Assembly: GCA_025403435.1 (NCBI GenBank)
Contig: CM046350.1
Coordinates: forward strand, 33,075,346 to 33,139,345
Direction of reading: 5' to 3'
From: Artocarpus heterophyllus
Lineage: Eukaryota > Streptophyta > Magnoliopsida > Rosales > Moraceae
Length of the DNA: 64,000 nucleotides
In this document: piece after piece, positions 1 through 10,474 of the stretch
Position numbering within the stretch: position 1 is the stretch's first letter
Layout of the letters: each line of letters begins with the position of its first letter
Notes under the pieces: model-generated
The model's input: the letters and a program-made list of their open reading frames with translations, nothing else
What the model was told of the DNA's origin: nothing
Database searches by the model: none
Translations under genes and position numbers: made by a program

Positions 1-1982
1 CTTCCTCCATTTCTAGAACAATGAAATCTGCAGGAAAAATAAACTTGTCAACCTTTACTAGTACATCTTCCACAATACCTCTTGGGTGCTTAATTGTTCG
101 ATCTGCTAAGTTGAAGTGACACTGTGGTTGCTTTAACCTCTCCCAAACCTAATTTCTTAAAAACAGAAAAAGGCATTAAATTGATACTAGCCCCTAAATC
201 ACATAATGCTTTTTCGAAATAAGAGTCACCAATAGTACAAGGAATAGTAAAACTCCCTGGATCTTTTAGTTTAGGTGGCAGCTTATTCTGCAGAATGGCT
301 GAACATTCCTCATTCAATTTTACTGTTTCATAATCCTCCAGCTTCCTTTTGTTGGCCAAAATCTCCTTCAAGAATTTTGCATAGCTAGGCATCTGGGCTA
401 AAGCATCTGCAAAAGGAATGTTAATATGCAATTTTTTAAACACCTCAAGAAATTTAGAAAATTGCTTATCTAATTTGTGCTGCTGGAGTCGTTGAGGGAA
501 TGGGATGGGAGGCACATAGGGCTTGGGATCATCAGGAAAAAGCTTGCTCTTGCATGTTTCCTTGGATTGCTCATTACTCTCTTCTTCTTGTTCAATGTTG
601 ACCTCCTGTTTAGCATCCTCTTGTCCCAATTGTTTGCCACTTCTCAAAGTAATTGCCTTTATGTTCTCAATAGGATTCTTTTCTGTGTTGCTTGGCAAAG
701 AACCCTGTGGTCTACCTGAGATCATATTAGCCATCTGTCCTATTTGCATTTCCAGATTTCTGATAGATGACTCTTGATTCTGGAGTCTTGCATCTGTACT
801 CTTCATGAAATCTTGAGTAGAGGTCGCCAGCTTAGCAACAATATCTTCCAGATTCGGCTTTTTCTCCTCCTGTTGCTTGAATCCTGGTGGTGGTCTCATC
901 GCATTTTGATTGCCCCATGAAAAATTTGGATGATTTCGCCACCCCGGGTTGTAAGTGTTGGAATAAGGATTATTTTGTGACCTGTTAAACTTTCCAACAA
1001 AATTAGCATTTTCAGAAGGTTGAGCAAAATTGTTACCTACCTAGCATTCATTGCCGGCATGTCCTCCACCACAAAATTCACATACGGCATTCTGAATTTT
1101 CATAGCTGAAGCACTCATATGGTCTATCTTTCTGTTAAGTGCTTCAAATTGAGCTGTGAGTGCAGATAATGCATCCACTTCATGAACTCCTGCCGTTCTC
1201 CTAGTTTGTAGCCTTTCAGTAGGCCACTGATAGTTGTTTGATGCCATCTCTTCTATTAGATCAAAAGCCTCCTCAGGTGTTTTATTATTTAATGTCCCAC
1301 CTGCAGCTGCATCAATAGTAGCCCGGATACTTGCACTAGACCCATTATAAAAAGTTTGTACCTGCATCCAGACTGGTAATCCATGATGTGGGCACCTCCT
1401 TAGCAGCTCCTTGAATCTTTCCCATGCTTCGTATAACGACTCATTATCCATCTGCAAGAAATTAGTGATATCGTTACGCATTTTTGCAGATTTTGCTGGA
1501 GGGAAAAACTTACCGAGGAATTTTTGGGCCATAGTATCCCAGGTGGTGATTGATCCTGCAGGAAGAGATGTGAGCCAATTCTTGGCTTTATCCCTCAGCG
1601 AGAATGGGAACAATCTCAGTCTAACTGCATCATCTGACACTCCATTAAATTTAATAGTGTCACAGATTTCGAGAAATGCATCAATGTGGGCGTTTGGATC
1701 ATCACAAGGTAGCCCACTAAATTGCACCAATTGTTGAATCATTTGGATGAGAGATGGCTTGATCTCAAAGTTGTTTGCTTGAATAGCTGGCCTCCTAATG
1801 CTTGAAGTGGCACCTTGAATAGTTGGTGCTGCATAATCTCTCAAAAGTCGGCGAGGGTTTTCAGCTTCACCTGCATCCGCCATTTTCTCAGTGCGATTTC
1901 TCTGTTCTCTTAACAGTCTTTTGAAAGTACGCTCGATTTCTGAATCAAACTTAACAAGTTCCCCTTGTTTAGTTCTTCTCAT
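1..1982 (-). pseudogene. Athila-like Ty3/gypsy gag-protease, broken and cut by the window edge
   Basis: Gag packages the element RNA and the protease cleaves the polyprotein. The first ATG is at 1980-1982; the codon upstream at 1992-1994 is GTG, so I do not use it. The N-terminal two thirds is a Retrotrans_gag-type helical domain (motif RDKAKNWLTSLP), followed by a zinc knuckle CEFCGGGHAGNEC, a CX2CX3HX4C variant. An in-frame TAG at 1041-1043 follows the knuckle directly. The same frame then runs on through a low-complexity linker to a retroviral-type aspartic protease, active site CDLGASINLMP near 160-200. Near 105-111 the frame shifts by one base, after which the protease continues (LADRTIKHPRG) to the window edge. 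RT, integrase and the other LTR lie outside the window. The TAG could be a decay mutation or, less likely, a readthrough site. Confidence 0.88.
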
Positions 1983-2077
1983 ACACCAACGCACTCCTAA
2001 AAAATGAACAAAATAAAAGAAACTAGATTAAATCAAGGGTTATCCGGTATTAATATTAATTAGTATTAAACAAGTAG

Positions 2078-2095
2078 TCCCCGGCAACGGCGCCA
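2078..2095 (-). promoter_or_regulatory. Primer binding site, complementary to tRNA-Asp 3' end
   Basis: Read on the minus strand this is TGGCGCCGTTGCCGGGGA, lying 6 bp inside the LTR edge. Its complement ends CCCCGGCAACGGCGCCA, which matches the 3' end of plant tRNA-Asp as I remember it. This primer is typical of Athila-like gypsy elements. It fixes the element direction (minus) and marks the right-hand LTR as the 5' LTR. Confidence 0.85.
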
Positions 2096-2984
2096 AAAAC
2101 TTGTTCGCATAAAATCCACTAACGCAAGTGCACGTTATCGATCAAGTAATACAATAGTGAGTAAGAGTATCGTCTCACAGGGACTGTTGTATAATAATCT
2201 AACTAAGTACTAAAATTGGATTAACTCTAAGGTTTATCTAGTTGATCATATGAGGTTGTGATTAAATAATTTACTGAACTAGAGTACTAAATTAAAAATA
2301 AAAATTGCAATCAATCTCAAAAGATACTTCAATAAGACAAGGCGTTAAGGCATTTGATTTCACCATAATCACTAGATATGAATTTCATAAAATTACGCAA
2401 CCCAATCAATAATACACATGTGATGACAGAAATTCCTAAATTATTTACTATCCTATCTCTAGGTATAGCAAACCTACTCAGTTTATTAACTCACTATATC
2501 TCTATGTGAATTTAAATAAATCAGGATGCATTAGGATTCATGAACTTTCCAAATGAAGCCACACAAATAATATGGTATATCTCTATCCATATTTAATTCA
2601 TGGTTATATGTTAGATGAAGCATTTGCATAATTCTCCCTTCTCAGTTTTGAACATGCACATCAGATCATTTAAATGGTAGCTAATCATTTAAAAGCATTA
2701 AACATAATAACACATAACTCACATGAATAAAATCAATTATGGTGCATAAATATGAAATTCACATCGTCATGATTAGGTTACATCATAGCCTAACTAAGAA
2801 AATTAGAACATAATTGAAAAAGAAATAAAATCTGAAAATTTAATTGAATCAAACATCAAGAGTTAAGAGAGCAAGAAATTCTGTCACCAATTCTTCACTT
2901 CTTACTCCGGAATGCTTGACGGCTCCTAAGAAAAATAAACAACGCTCTCCAAAATTAACTGATAACCTAGCTACCCAAAACTAT

Positions 2985-2994
2985 TCTATTTATA
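2985..2994 (-). promoter_or_regulatory. TATA box of the Athila-like LTR
   Basis: The minus strand reads TATAAATAGA, a strong plant TATA match about 410 bp inside the U3 edge. Transcription would proceed leftward through the primer site into gag. This is a sequence match only. Confidence 0.65.
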
Positions 2995-3056
2995 CTACTC
3001 TTAAAATAACAAATCCCCTGTTTTTGCGTCCAAAAATCGTGGTTCAGTATCACTCT

Positions 3057-3210
3057 AGCGCCGCGGCCCTTCTTTTCCAGCGCTGCGGCGCTGCTCCTCT
3101 GTTTTTCTCTTCTTTTCTGCCGTAGCGCCGTGGCGCTCCTTCCCCAGCGCCGCGGCGCTGAGTTTCTACCAACGAAGTTCTTGCACTTTCCTTGGGCGCC
3201 GCGGCGCTTT
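3057..3210 (-). repeat. Four GC-rich palindromes upstream of the LTR TATA box
   Basis: Versions of AGCGCCGCGGCGCT recur at about 3057-3068, 3080-3092, 3124-3137, 3148-3161 and 3196-3208; the last three are the best matches. They are separated by short pyrimidine-rich spacers. In an otherwise AT-rich LTR they lie in U3, roughly 60 to 220 bp upstream of the TATA box in the element direction. Each is nearly or perfectly self-complementary and CpG-dense. Confidence 0.7.
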
Positions 3211-3406
3211 AACTCTGCCAGCAAAGTTGGTCCCGGATTTCTTGTGCTCTTGCTCCCTTTTGTTTTGTTTTCTTTCTTTCTTCAACCTACATCAATAAAA
3301 TCATGCTTTTATGAAAAAGTTGGATGTTTCATGTAATTTTTCTCAAAAACATAGTAATATTCATTAATTAAAAGTGGCCAAATAACTCTATAAACTAGAG
3401 TTATCA

Positions 3407-4277
3407 CGTAGCACCAACCGGACTACCGAGGAAGCTTCTTCATCTTGTACACTTGTTTGAAAGTTTCCAGCGGCATCTCGGTGTTTTGGTGGTACCTCCA
3501 TAATATGTACATCCCGATCAGCGACCTGTAGCTATTTGGGTTCAGCTGAGCTAGGCACACGTTGAAATCATTAAGTGCCCGACACAGAAAGGGGTGGAAC
3601 GAGAGGTGCAGCCCAGCCCTAAATAACTCGACATAGAGTGTGATGCATCCCTCGGGCACGTCTAAAGGGGAATCACCCTCGTCGGGAACTGTGAGAGTCA
3701 CGTCATTTGGGAGGCCATACTCGACGCGTAGATTCTCTAACCGTGACTTCGTGATGGCACTTGAATAACCCGCCGCTGAGGTCTGCCCAGGCCGGGTTAC
3801 TCGATACTCCGTTACGCCTCAGATGCTAGTGACTTGGACGTCTTGCTCCTTGATCTTCGGCTTCTCAGCTTCCACCTCCTTGGCTGCCTGTTCCTCGTTG
3901 GAAGTGTCTACCGTTATCACCCCCGCAACTTGGACTGGAGCCCCAACATCTCAGCCGGATGTGCTCGGGGCATCCTCACGCGCTCGAAGCTCGGCCCTCT
4001 CCCTTGAAAAAACTCAGGATGAGCCAACAGTAGCCGACCCGACATAAGGGTCCTGCTCCCTAGACGGCCTAATCGGCCTTTGCCCGTCCAGCATGTTCAG
4101 AAACTCCTGCTCGGGCATCATTTGGGATTCAACCCTCAGAATTTGCTCGAGCTGACCGGCCCCGTCCTGTCCTGGGGACACTTCCTCGATGTCAGTCTGG
4201 GTGGTAGATGAACTACTCTCTACTCTACTTTCCGACCAAGAAACCTCTAAATTTTGGGAATCGATGAGATCACTCAT
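3407..4277 (-). pseudogene. Antisense accessory ORF of a Tat-like gypsy element (Transposase_28-like), decayed
   Basis: One frame runs from ATG 4275-4277 (MSDLIDSQNLEVSW) to the Athila insertion at 3406. The acidic, serine-rich N-terminus leads into a block (YGLPNDVTLTVPDEGDSP, then EGCITLYVELFRAGLHLSFHPF) resembling the 'putative gypsy type transposon' domain (Pfam Transposase_28). The frame is interrupted by TGA at 4014-4016, two further TGA codons between 3830 and 3950, and TAG at 3423-3425. All three TGA codons are explained by CGA to TGA, and the TAG by CAG to TAG. The ORF lies antisense between internal DNA and the plus-strand 3' LTR at 4659, as described for accessory ORFs of Tat-lineage elements. 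The C-terminal end is lost behind the nested Athila-like insertion. Molecular function is unknown. Confidence 0.68.
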
Positions 4278-4422
4278 TTTGTCACTTTAGGGAAATTACC
4301 TGCTCGGGTTTCGAAAGCTCAGGGAGATATGATCCTCTGATATATAACTGGAGCTCGACAGCTAAAAAGACTTCAGGTGCAAAAATTCTAAGAATCAAGT
4401 GAAAATAACAGAGAGGGTGGCC

Positions 4423-4433
4423 CTATTTATAGC
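4423..4433 (-). promoter_or_regulatory. TATA box for the antisense accessory ORF
   Basis: The minus strand reads GCTATAAATAG, about 145 bp upstream of the ATG at 4277. Initiation about 30 bp downstream would give a 5' UTR of roughly 115 nt. The rest of 4278-4640 has no gene that I can see. This promoter is separate from the LTR promoter and faces the opposite way. Confidence 0.55.
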
Positions 4434-4643
4434 CATTTCAGGCGGGAAATTTGGGCGCGAAAAACTAAGAGGCGCGATCATTACACCTGTCAGGCGGCGC
4501 AGATGGCCGCAATGTGACATGCATCCTTCGTCTGATCCGTGCATCTTTTTGCCTCATCCCCCTTCAAAATGTCTTTTGGCCTTCTTCCTTTAAGCCGACC
4601 TCACCCACTCAACATAGTCCACCAGGCCGGACACCGACCAGGT

Positions 4644-4656
4644 GAACTGGGGGGCT
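4644..4656 (+). other. Polypurine tract of the Tat-like element
   Basis: GAACTGGGGGGCT directly precedes the LTR start TGTTGAGGG. A G-rich tract here identifies 4659-5290 as the 3' LTR of a plus-strand element, although the neighbouring ORF is on the minus strand. Confidence 0.6.
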
Positions 4657-4658
4657 AA

Positions 4659-5290
4659 TGTTGAGGGTGAGCTCGGCGCCACCGTCGAGGAAATAAACTT
4701 TGGTGGTCGGCTAATAAGCTCGGCAGAACTCTGGTAAGCTTGTTATCGACCCCCAACGCGATGTACACCCTTTCGAGGTGCGTCTTAGGGCCTCCTAGGC
4801 TACATGCCATGAAGGCTGCCACCTCGAAATATACACTAGCTCGGGTCGGGTGATTCTTACTCGCAAGCAGGCTGCCCCTCGCCATTATAGGCCAACACGA
4901 GGCAGTTAACTCACCGTCCGATGGAGTCCAATCCGTCGGACGAGGGACACGACACTTGTCACCTACTGCCTGACACACCTTGATGTGACACCCGGGTCAT
5001 GGGTAAAGCCCACCTTACACCCAATCCAAGTGGTGGCCTATAAATAGGATGCATTTATGGCATTCTAGAGAGAGATTCTTCCTTCCCACTAAACTGATTG
5101 TCGCCCTCTGCCGAGCAATCCCTGCCTTGAGCATCAGAGAGCCCTTGTCTGCTGACTAACATTTCTATTGCCTGCAAAGCGTCCCTCCTCTTATAGTAGG
5201 TGCGTCTGACCGAGTAGAGGCAGATCAAAGGAGAGTCGGACCGTGTGCAGCTGCACGTGGTGTTGATCCGACGCCGGACCACGGTAAGCA
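4659..5290 (+). repeat. 3' LTR of the Tat-like gypsy element (632 bp)
   Basis: The LTR starts TGTTGAGGGTGAGC and ends CACGGTAAGCA. A CCAAT box (5021-5025) and a TATA box (CCTATAAATAG, 5037-5047) are on the plus strand, followed by a GAGAGAGATTC leader and a CCTGCCTTGAGC motif typical of gypsy R/U5. The right edge is supported because similarity to another sequence in the window (about 61760) begins directly at 5291. The five bases following are TAAAC. The long minus-strand reading frame in U3 (4655-4978) is not a gene. Confidence 0.72.
5021..5047 (+). promoter_or_regulatory. CCAAT and TATA boxes in the Tat-like LTR
   Basis: CCAAT lies about 13 bp before CTATAAATAG. This sequence pattern is a plausible LTR core promoter driving rightward transcription. 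Confidence 0.55.
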
Positions 5291-5829
5291 TAAACAGCCA
5301 TCATATAGGAATTTTGTGTAGTTGTCATGAGTCAGATATTCCTTTTTATCAATCAATCTCAATTTAAATATTCTAATTAAGATTCTTATAAAGGTCATTA
5401 CTTTTACTCGTACATAGAGTTTTTGAATCATAAAAGCTTAATTTAGTATATCGAATAATTATTTTAATTATCCAAGTGCACTATCATAACATTCATTTTG
5501 TTTTATATTTCATAAATAAAGTTATGGATTTAAAATATTATTTATTTAGAAATTTTTATAGTTATTATGACTCTCAAATTGCGTATTAATTGAGAAAATT
5601 TATAATTATAAATCGTGATTAAGTTGTGATTTAAAACTTATGAATTTTTTAGACATTGCAAAAAATTTCTAGCTTTGAACTGCATTCTTAAAATTTTCTC
5701 GTAGTTCTTATAGAGACTTGAACTTATAAACTTTAAACTTATAATTTATTATGAATTAACAACATATTGAATGGAAAAATCCTTAATTAATCATACTTAT
5801 TAATTTATGGATTTTTTCAGTTAGTACAT
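5291..5829. repeat. Terminal fragment of a Tekay/Del-like LTR
   Basis: This stretch aligns by eye with 61760-62168. Both share CATCATATAGGAATTTT near the left, CTCAATTTAAATATTCTAAT or its near match, an AACATTCATT/AACATTACATT block, and the end AATTAATCATACTTATTAAT followed by a TT-rich run and TACA. The rest of that LTR is probably to the left of the window, because the Tat-like element was inserted into it. No coding sequence. Confidence 0.65.
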
Positions 5830-6730
5830 CTCAGGCATCCCCCTCTTCAATTATGAGACCGACTAGGGAAGAGAGCCGCAGACATGATCGAGGATGATGG
5901 AGAACTTAGCGAGTGCAGAGAGCTTCCCGATGGTGGGGTCGATCCAGACGATGAGGCCAGGGGAGTTGTTGTCAAAGGATTGTAGTGGGTCATGATCTTT
6001 CACAGGGAGCTCTTGATAGTGGTATGCGATGAGGGTTGCAACAACATCGACACCTAGGTACTCAATGAAACAATGGCATTTGGGTCATCTTCATTGCAGA
6101 CTATAGTGGGATCATGATCTGTGGGTCCCATCGCGATGGGTCATGATCTCTAATAGGGGGCATGCAACGGGTGGCTAGCAACGTCGACGAAGGATTGCAG
6201 TGGGTCATCGGTGCAGGAGTAGGGTGATGGGAAGGGGTCGCGGGACTTGGTTGGGCATCTAAGGAGGAGGAAGAAATTGAGTTTTTTTTTTTTTTTTTTG
6301 GTTTGTTGATGTTGAATTTTTTTGAGGAAAAATCAAACCAATGGTTGTGATTTGATATTTTTAAATTAATGGTTGTGATCTATTCTTAATTTTTTAATGT
6401 ATCAATTATTTGAAAGGTAATTAGCATTTTCAATTAAAAAATAATATTACAAAATTTTTAACAGTCAAAGTTAACGGTCATGGACCAAATTGCACCATTT
6501 TTTAAAAGGTTAAACCCAATTAAATAAAAAAAATATTGGGGACCAAATTGTATCTTCTTAAAAAGCTCAGGGACCAACTAAGCTATTTACCCTTAAAAAA
6601 AAGATAAGAGCATGTGAGTACTTATGTACTCTTTTTCTTTTGTCTGCTAAAAAATTCATGTCCTTAACAAAAGGGGGAGAACCAAAATTTCAAAGGCAAG
6701 GACCAAAAGGTCTAAAGTTTCAAAAAGGAG
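5830..6730. other. Uncharacterised non-coding stretch
   Basis: 5830-6270 is more GC-rich, with a repeated phrase GTGGGTCATGATCT at about 5980, 6110 and 6140, but has no sustained reading frame. 6278-6299 is a T-run. 6470-6600 has the phrases GGACCAAATTGTATCTTC and GGGACCAACTAAGC seen in old plant repeats. At 6671-6730 purine-rich pieces (GGGGGAGA, AAAAAGGAGG) precede the LTR-like start at 6731. Confidence 0.4.
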
Positions 6731-7410
6731 GTGTTAGGAATATTATTTGTAGTACTTAATTGGCATTTTATTATCAAAATTAATGTGAATTTTCAAAATA
6801 AGTTTTAGTGATTCAATGATTTGTTTTGTTCATAAATCGCTTTTTATTGAGTCAGATAATTTGTAACCCATTTGGTTTGAGTATTTGAATAGAGTATTTG
6901 AATAAATATTTAAATTTTTGTGAGAGAAAATACTGTAGCAAAATGATTCGAACCGTGATTCAAGTATCGAAAAAAACCAGCCCTTGGAGTTTATTGTTAT
7001 CAAATTTAAGGCTTATTGTGGTCACATTATTCCTAAATTGGAATTCCTAATTTGATTTAGTTTAGTTTTATATTTGATGGAAAATTTATCCTTGGTCTTG
7101 TGCACGATTTAATTATAATTTGAAGTTGAACTAAATGATTCTTATTCTATAAAATTTGGATGTTATTCATGAACTCATTTTTGGCAACTTCCTCATTTGT
7201 CCTTGTGTATTAAGAAATGTTTATATATAGATTTTGTTTCTTTTAAGACATGCATTACAAATTTAATCTAATATTATGAGTGACTTATTCTTTGAATGTT
7301 GCATATTCGTATTTATTGAGAATTAATCATATTAAGACAGTAAAAAATTGAGTTTCCTTTATTGTTGCAGATTATACATAAGTTTTTTGCAACATTTAAG
7401 AGCATATTTG
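6731..7410 (+). repeat. Possible copia LTR start, interrupted at 7411
   Basis: TGTTAGGAATATTATTTG follows a purine tract (AAAAAGGAGG), as at the 3' LTR of SIRE/Maximus-type copia elements. A TTATATATAG near 7221 could be its TATA box. The other end and any partner LTR are not found, so this is only a candidate. Confidence 0.35.
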
Positions 7411-9091
7411 TGTTGGTTTTCAAGAATGATTTTAGTGAAATAGTGGAAACAAGGTTACGGTGCAGAGCATAGATAACAAAAATTTTCTCAAACTTTTATA
7501 AAACATGCTATAGATTGTATTAATTTAACGCTTAAATAAATATATAAAAATCTTTGTTTACCTAGATGAAGAGAGGAAATTGGAAATCTTCTGACTGCGA
7601 AAGAGTTCTCCAAAACAAAACCACTTCTTCCTCACATAGTCCTTGGTATTGGATGGACGAATGGGTGGGGTTAGAAGGAATTAAAGGTTTCCAAAAGTTT
7701 ACTTGCTAACTTTGGTCATCCGTTAATCTCAACACATGAGTAAAACAAGTCTTAGGGTGAAGAACTCTTCTTCTTCTCTCTTTCTCTCTCAACACGTGTA
7801 AAGGAGGTTTTTGACAATTTTTTTAGTCTCTTAAGGACTCATAATTGTTAATAGAATAAAATGAGAAGGCCTCTATTTATAGAGAATGAGTGACATAATT
7901 AACTTTTGAACCTTCCTTTATTTTAATTTAGATATCAAATACTTAATTAAAATAAAAGACACAAGTTTCCCTTCCATACACTCATGGGGCGCCACACACA
8001 AAGAGATTCTTTGTGCATGTAGCGTCATTCACTATACTATGGAGGAAGGAATACTGCTTGTTTTTCAATCTCATTTGTTTTAGAATTTAACTTTCCATAT
8101 TTGAATTAAATCACATTTATTTAAAAATATAAATTTTAAATATAAAAACTTAGTGAACAAGCTTTAGACTGCATAAGAGAACACTCCCCTCTACTTCATG
8201 CGCCGAACACACAGTGGGACCCACCCATTATGTATCTTCTAAAATTAATTAATTATTTATTATTACATAATCTTATTGTTTATTAATTGTAAAATTTATT
8301 TTGAAATATATTTAATTTAGAATTTCATAATTTTAAATTAATTAATTAAACCAATAATTTTACTTGTCCAAATGGTGTCTATAAGGATGGTGGGAGACTA
8401 ATAGATTCATAATTTTAAGCTTTAATAAAACCAATATATTAATTAAACTCTTTAACTAATATATTACTCTTCTATTAATTCCAGCGTAACTCTACATACT
8501 TGGAATTACACTCTTGAGGTTAGAAATATAATTACTTATTTCTCAGAGTCATCCATTTGATATAGTCATTACATATAAAATGATCCTCTATCAATAATTC
8601 ATAATTAGAGCTAGGTAAAACTTATCAACCTCTATAATTATTTTTTATCCTTAAGTGTCATTGATTCTTAAATGAATAATAAATTCATGAACTTAATCAT
8701 GAATTGAGCATTCATATTATTCAAGATCCAAATCAATACTTAAAAGATTTATTTGCTTCTCGTTAGAGAAGGAATAGTTCCATCTTGTAATATTAACATT
8801 CTCGGCTACTTACTTCACTATGCATCCAAAATACAAGGGATATAATTAGATTCTTAAATCCATACTGAATAAATTAAAAGACATAAATTCGTAAATAGGA
8901 GTTTGCTAATAACTTAGTATTAATGTCATCTTGCATATGACTATCGGTCGATGTGAAGAAATAAAGTAGTGCACTTTGTTAATAGATTATATATATGTTG
9001 TTCTATAATATGTTCACGAGAAATTTTCATAAAGAACCAATACGAGTTAAACGTTCTTAATTTGGAACTATTTACAATGTATAATCTTAAA
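7411..9091 (-). repeat. Family X copia-type LTR, copy A
   Basis: On the minus strand this matches the LTR at 23196-24895 over most of its length. Shared blocks include the AAACCAACA end, a CTATAAATAGAGG TATA box (plus strand 7870-7884), the AGTGGGACC region near 8210, and the CGATGTGA block near 8950. The left edge is TGTTGGTTTTC at 7411. The right edge near 9091 is approximate because the expected terminal CCTAACA is not present. No internal coding region is attached, so it is probably a solo or truncated LTR. Confidence 0.6.
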
Positions 9092-9990
9092 TGTTAGTAT
9101 TAAAGATAGAAGTACACACAAGCTAGGTCATTGGGCATCACGGGTCGCATAGCCCGCAATTTGACACTGGACTGACAATAGTCGTTGGCCTATTATGCAT
9201 GATGCCTAGCACTACATAGTTTTGGGCTAATTAGTTACTTTAATTAACTTTACAAAATAATATTGATCCAAATTGGCTATAAATGATTCAAATTGGAATA
9301 ATAAATCCCAAATATTTAAATTGGATAATTTTTTGACAAAATATGATGTTATTTTAATTTAAATTAGATTTGAGTTTATTTGAATTATCTTGATGATCTA
9401 GAATTGGACTTGGATTTATCTCCAGCCCTTGCTGAATTTTTCAAGGATAATTTTCTATAATTGACTCCAATTAGAATGGGAGAAGAAGAAGATAATTCTC
9501 CTAGTTTCATTAGAGATTTTTGACTCCACCAACCTAACCTATAAATAGAGATTTTTGGTCCTCATTTATTTTCAAATTGTTTATGTGCAAAATTTTACAC
9601 AAAGAGCATTAATCTTTTGATGCATAATACCTTGACTAAAAGTATTCTCTTATTTTTAAGATTTTTTCTTCTCGTACTAAAATCTGAACAAGCTTTTCTA
9701 CATAAGTAAGGTCTTCATAGACTTGAATGGGCTCGTGCTCTATCACGTGCATAGATCAAGAACATATCTTCAACATAGAGACATAAAACACATTGTGTAA
9801 TTAATAATTCTGGTGGTAAGGCCAGCAATCGTGTCTTTACTTGTAGTATTAAATTAAATTAAAGATATCTTTATACATGTTCTCTATCACATGGATCAAG
9901 ACGTATTTCCAGTATGTGGAACTTTGAAATAATCTAATCTGAGGTTTGAGACCGTATTGAAAAGATAACCTAAATTTTTAAAAGTAGAAT
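9092..9990 (+). repeat. Possible additional copia-type LTR
   Basis: It begins TGTTAGTATTAAAG at 9092 and contains CCTATAAATAGAG at about 9538-9550, followed by a pyrimidine-poor leader. The general layout resembles U3-R-U5. I see no primer site, clear 3' end or second copy, so the boundary on the right is a guess. Confidence 0.3.
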
Positions 9991-10004
9991 ATGCCATCTT
10001 TTGA

Positions 10005-10474
10005 ATTAGCATAACCACAAATATAAAAATTTAAAAAAATTATGCCACAAATAAAGTCTATGGCATAGGTATATGAGAGTATTTGTTATTTTTCTTTTCT
10101 CTCTCCCTCTCCTATTTTTCTATCTTCTTTCTCTCTTTCTTCTAATTTCCTCAAGTCTCTCTCTCCTCCTTTATCTCCCCCTCTCTCCTCTTTCTCTCTC
10201 TTCTTTCCCTCCTACTTATAATTTCTAGAGTCTCTTTCTCTTTCTTCTCTCTCTTCCTTTCTGACTCGATCAATCACTACTAGATCCACAAAATTGCCTC
10301 AACACAATCTCCTCCAAGATTGCCAGCGCAGTCCATAAAATCATCATAAAACTGAGGTCTTAGAGCCCTAGCTTTTCCAGTAAGAGACTCTAGAATCAGA
10401 GAAATGTCAATGCTCAGATCAAGACTCTAAATTGCACTGCCTCTGACCCCACGAGATTAGGTCTATCCTTGTCA
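10005..10474. mobile_element. Left part of a terminal-inverted-repeat DNA element split by Copia-1
   Basis: ATGCCACAAAT at 10042-10052 is inverted as GTTTGTGGCAT at 22016-22026. The surrounding 40-50 bp (CACAAATATAAAAA against CACAAAATGTAAAAG read in reverse) also pair loosely. 10093-10262 is an almost pure C/T tract. 10263-10474 is mixed-composition DNA without a long frame, ending at the Copia-1 insertion. It could be a MULE-like non-autonomous element, but no target duplication is visible. Confidence 0.35.

Larger units (their letters stand above)
2102..3406 (-). repeat. 5' LTR of the Athila-like element (1305 bp)
   Basis: The plus-strand ends are TGTTCGCATAAA and GAGTTATCA, so the element-sense LTR runs TGATAACTCTAG to TGCGAACA with TG...CA termini. 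The left edge is set by the adjacent primer site. The right edge is set by the point where a foreign coding frame (the antisense ORF to the right) resumes at 3407. The first five bases outside are CGTAG; the matching target duplication would lie left of the window. A TATA box (2985-2994) and four GC-rich palindromes lie inside. Confidence 0.82.

Noticed and set aside
477..777. Plus-strand reading frames opposite the Athila-like gag
   Set aside because: They overlap a clear gag-protease coding frame on the other strand and have no recognisable domain.
2844..3336. Reading frames in the Athila-like LTR
   Set aside because: They are produced by the repeated GC palindromes and lie across the LTR promoter; no protein similarity.
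4655..4978. 107-codon minus-strand frame in the Tat-like LTR
   Set aside because: It lies in U3 with LTR promoter signals and has no domain.
9157..9163. CA followed by ATTTG at 9159, matching ATTTG before 7411, as a target duplication for family X copy A
   Set aside because: The implied LTR end (TGCGGGCTATG on the minus strand) does not match the family start TGTTAGGATAG, so the five-base match may be chance.
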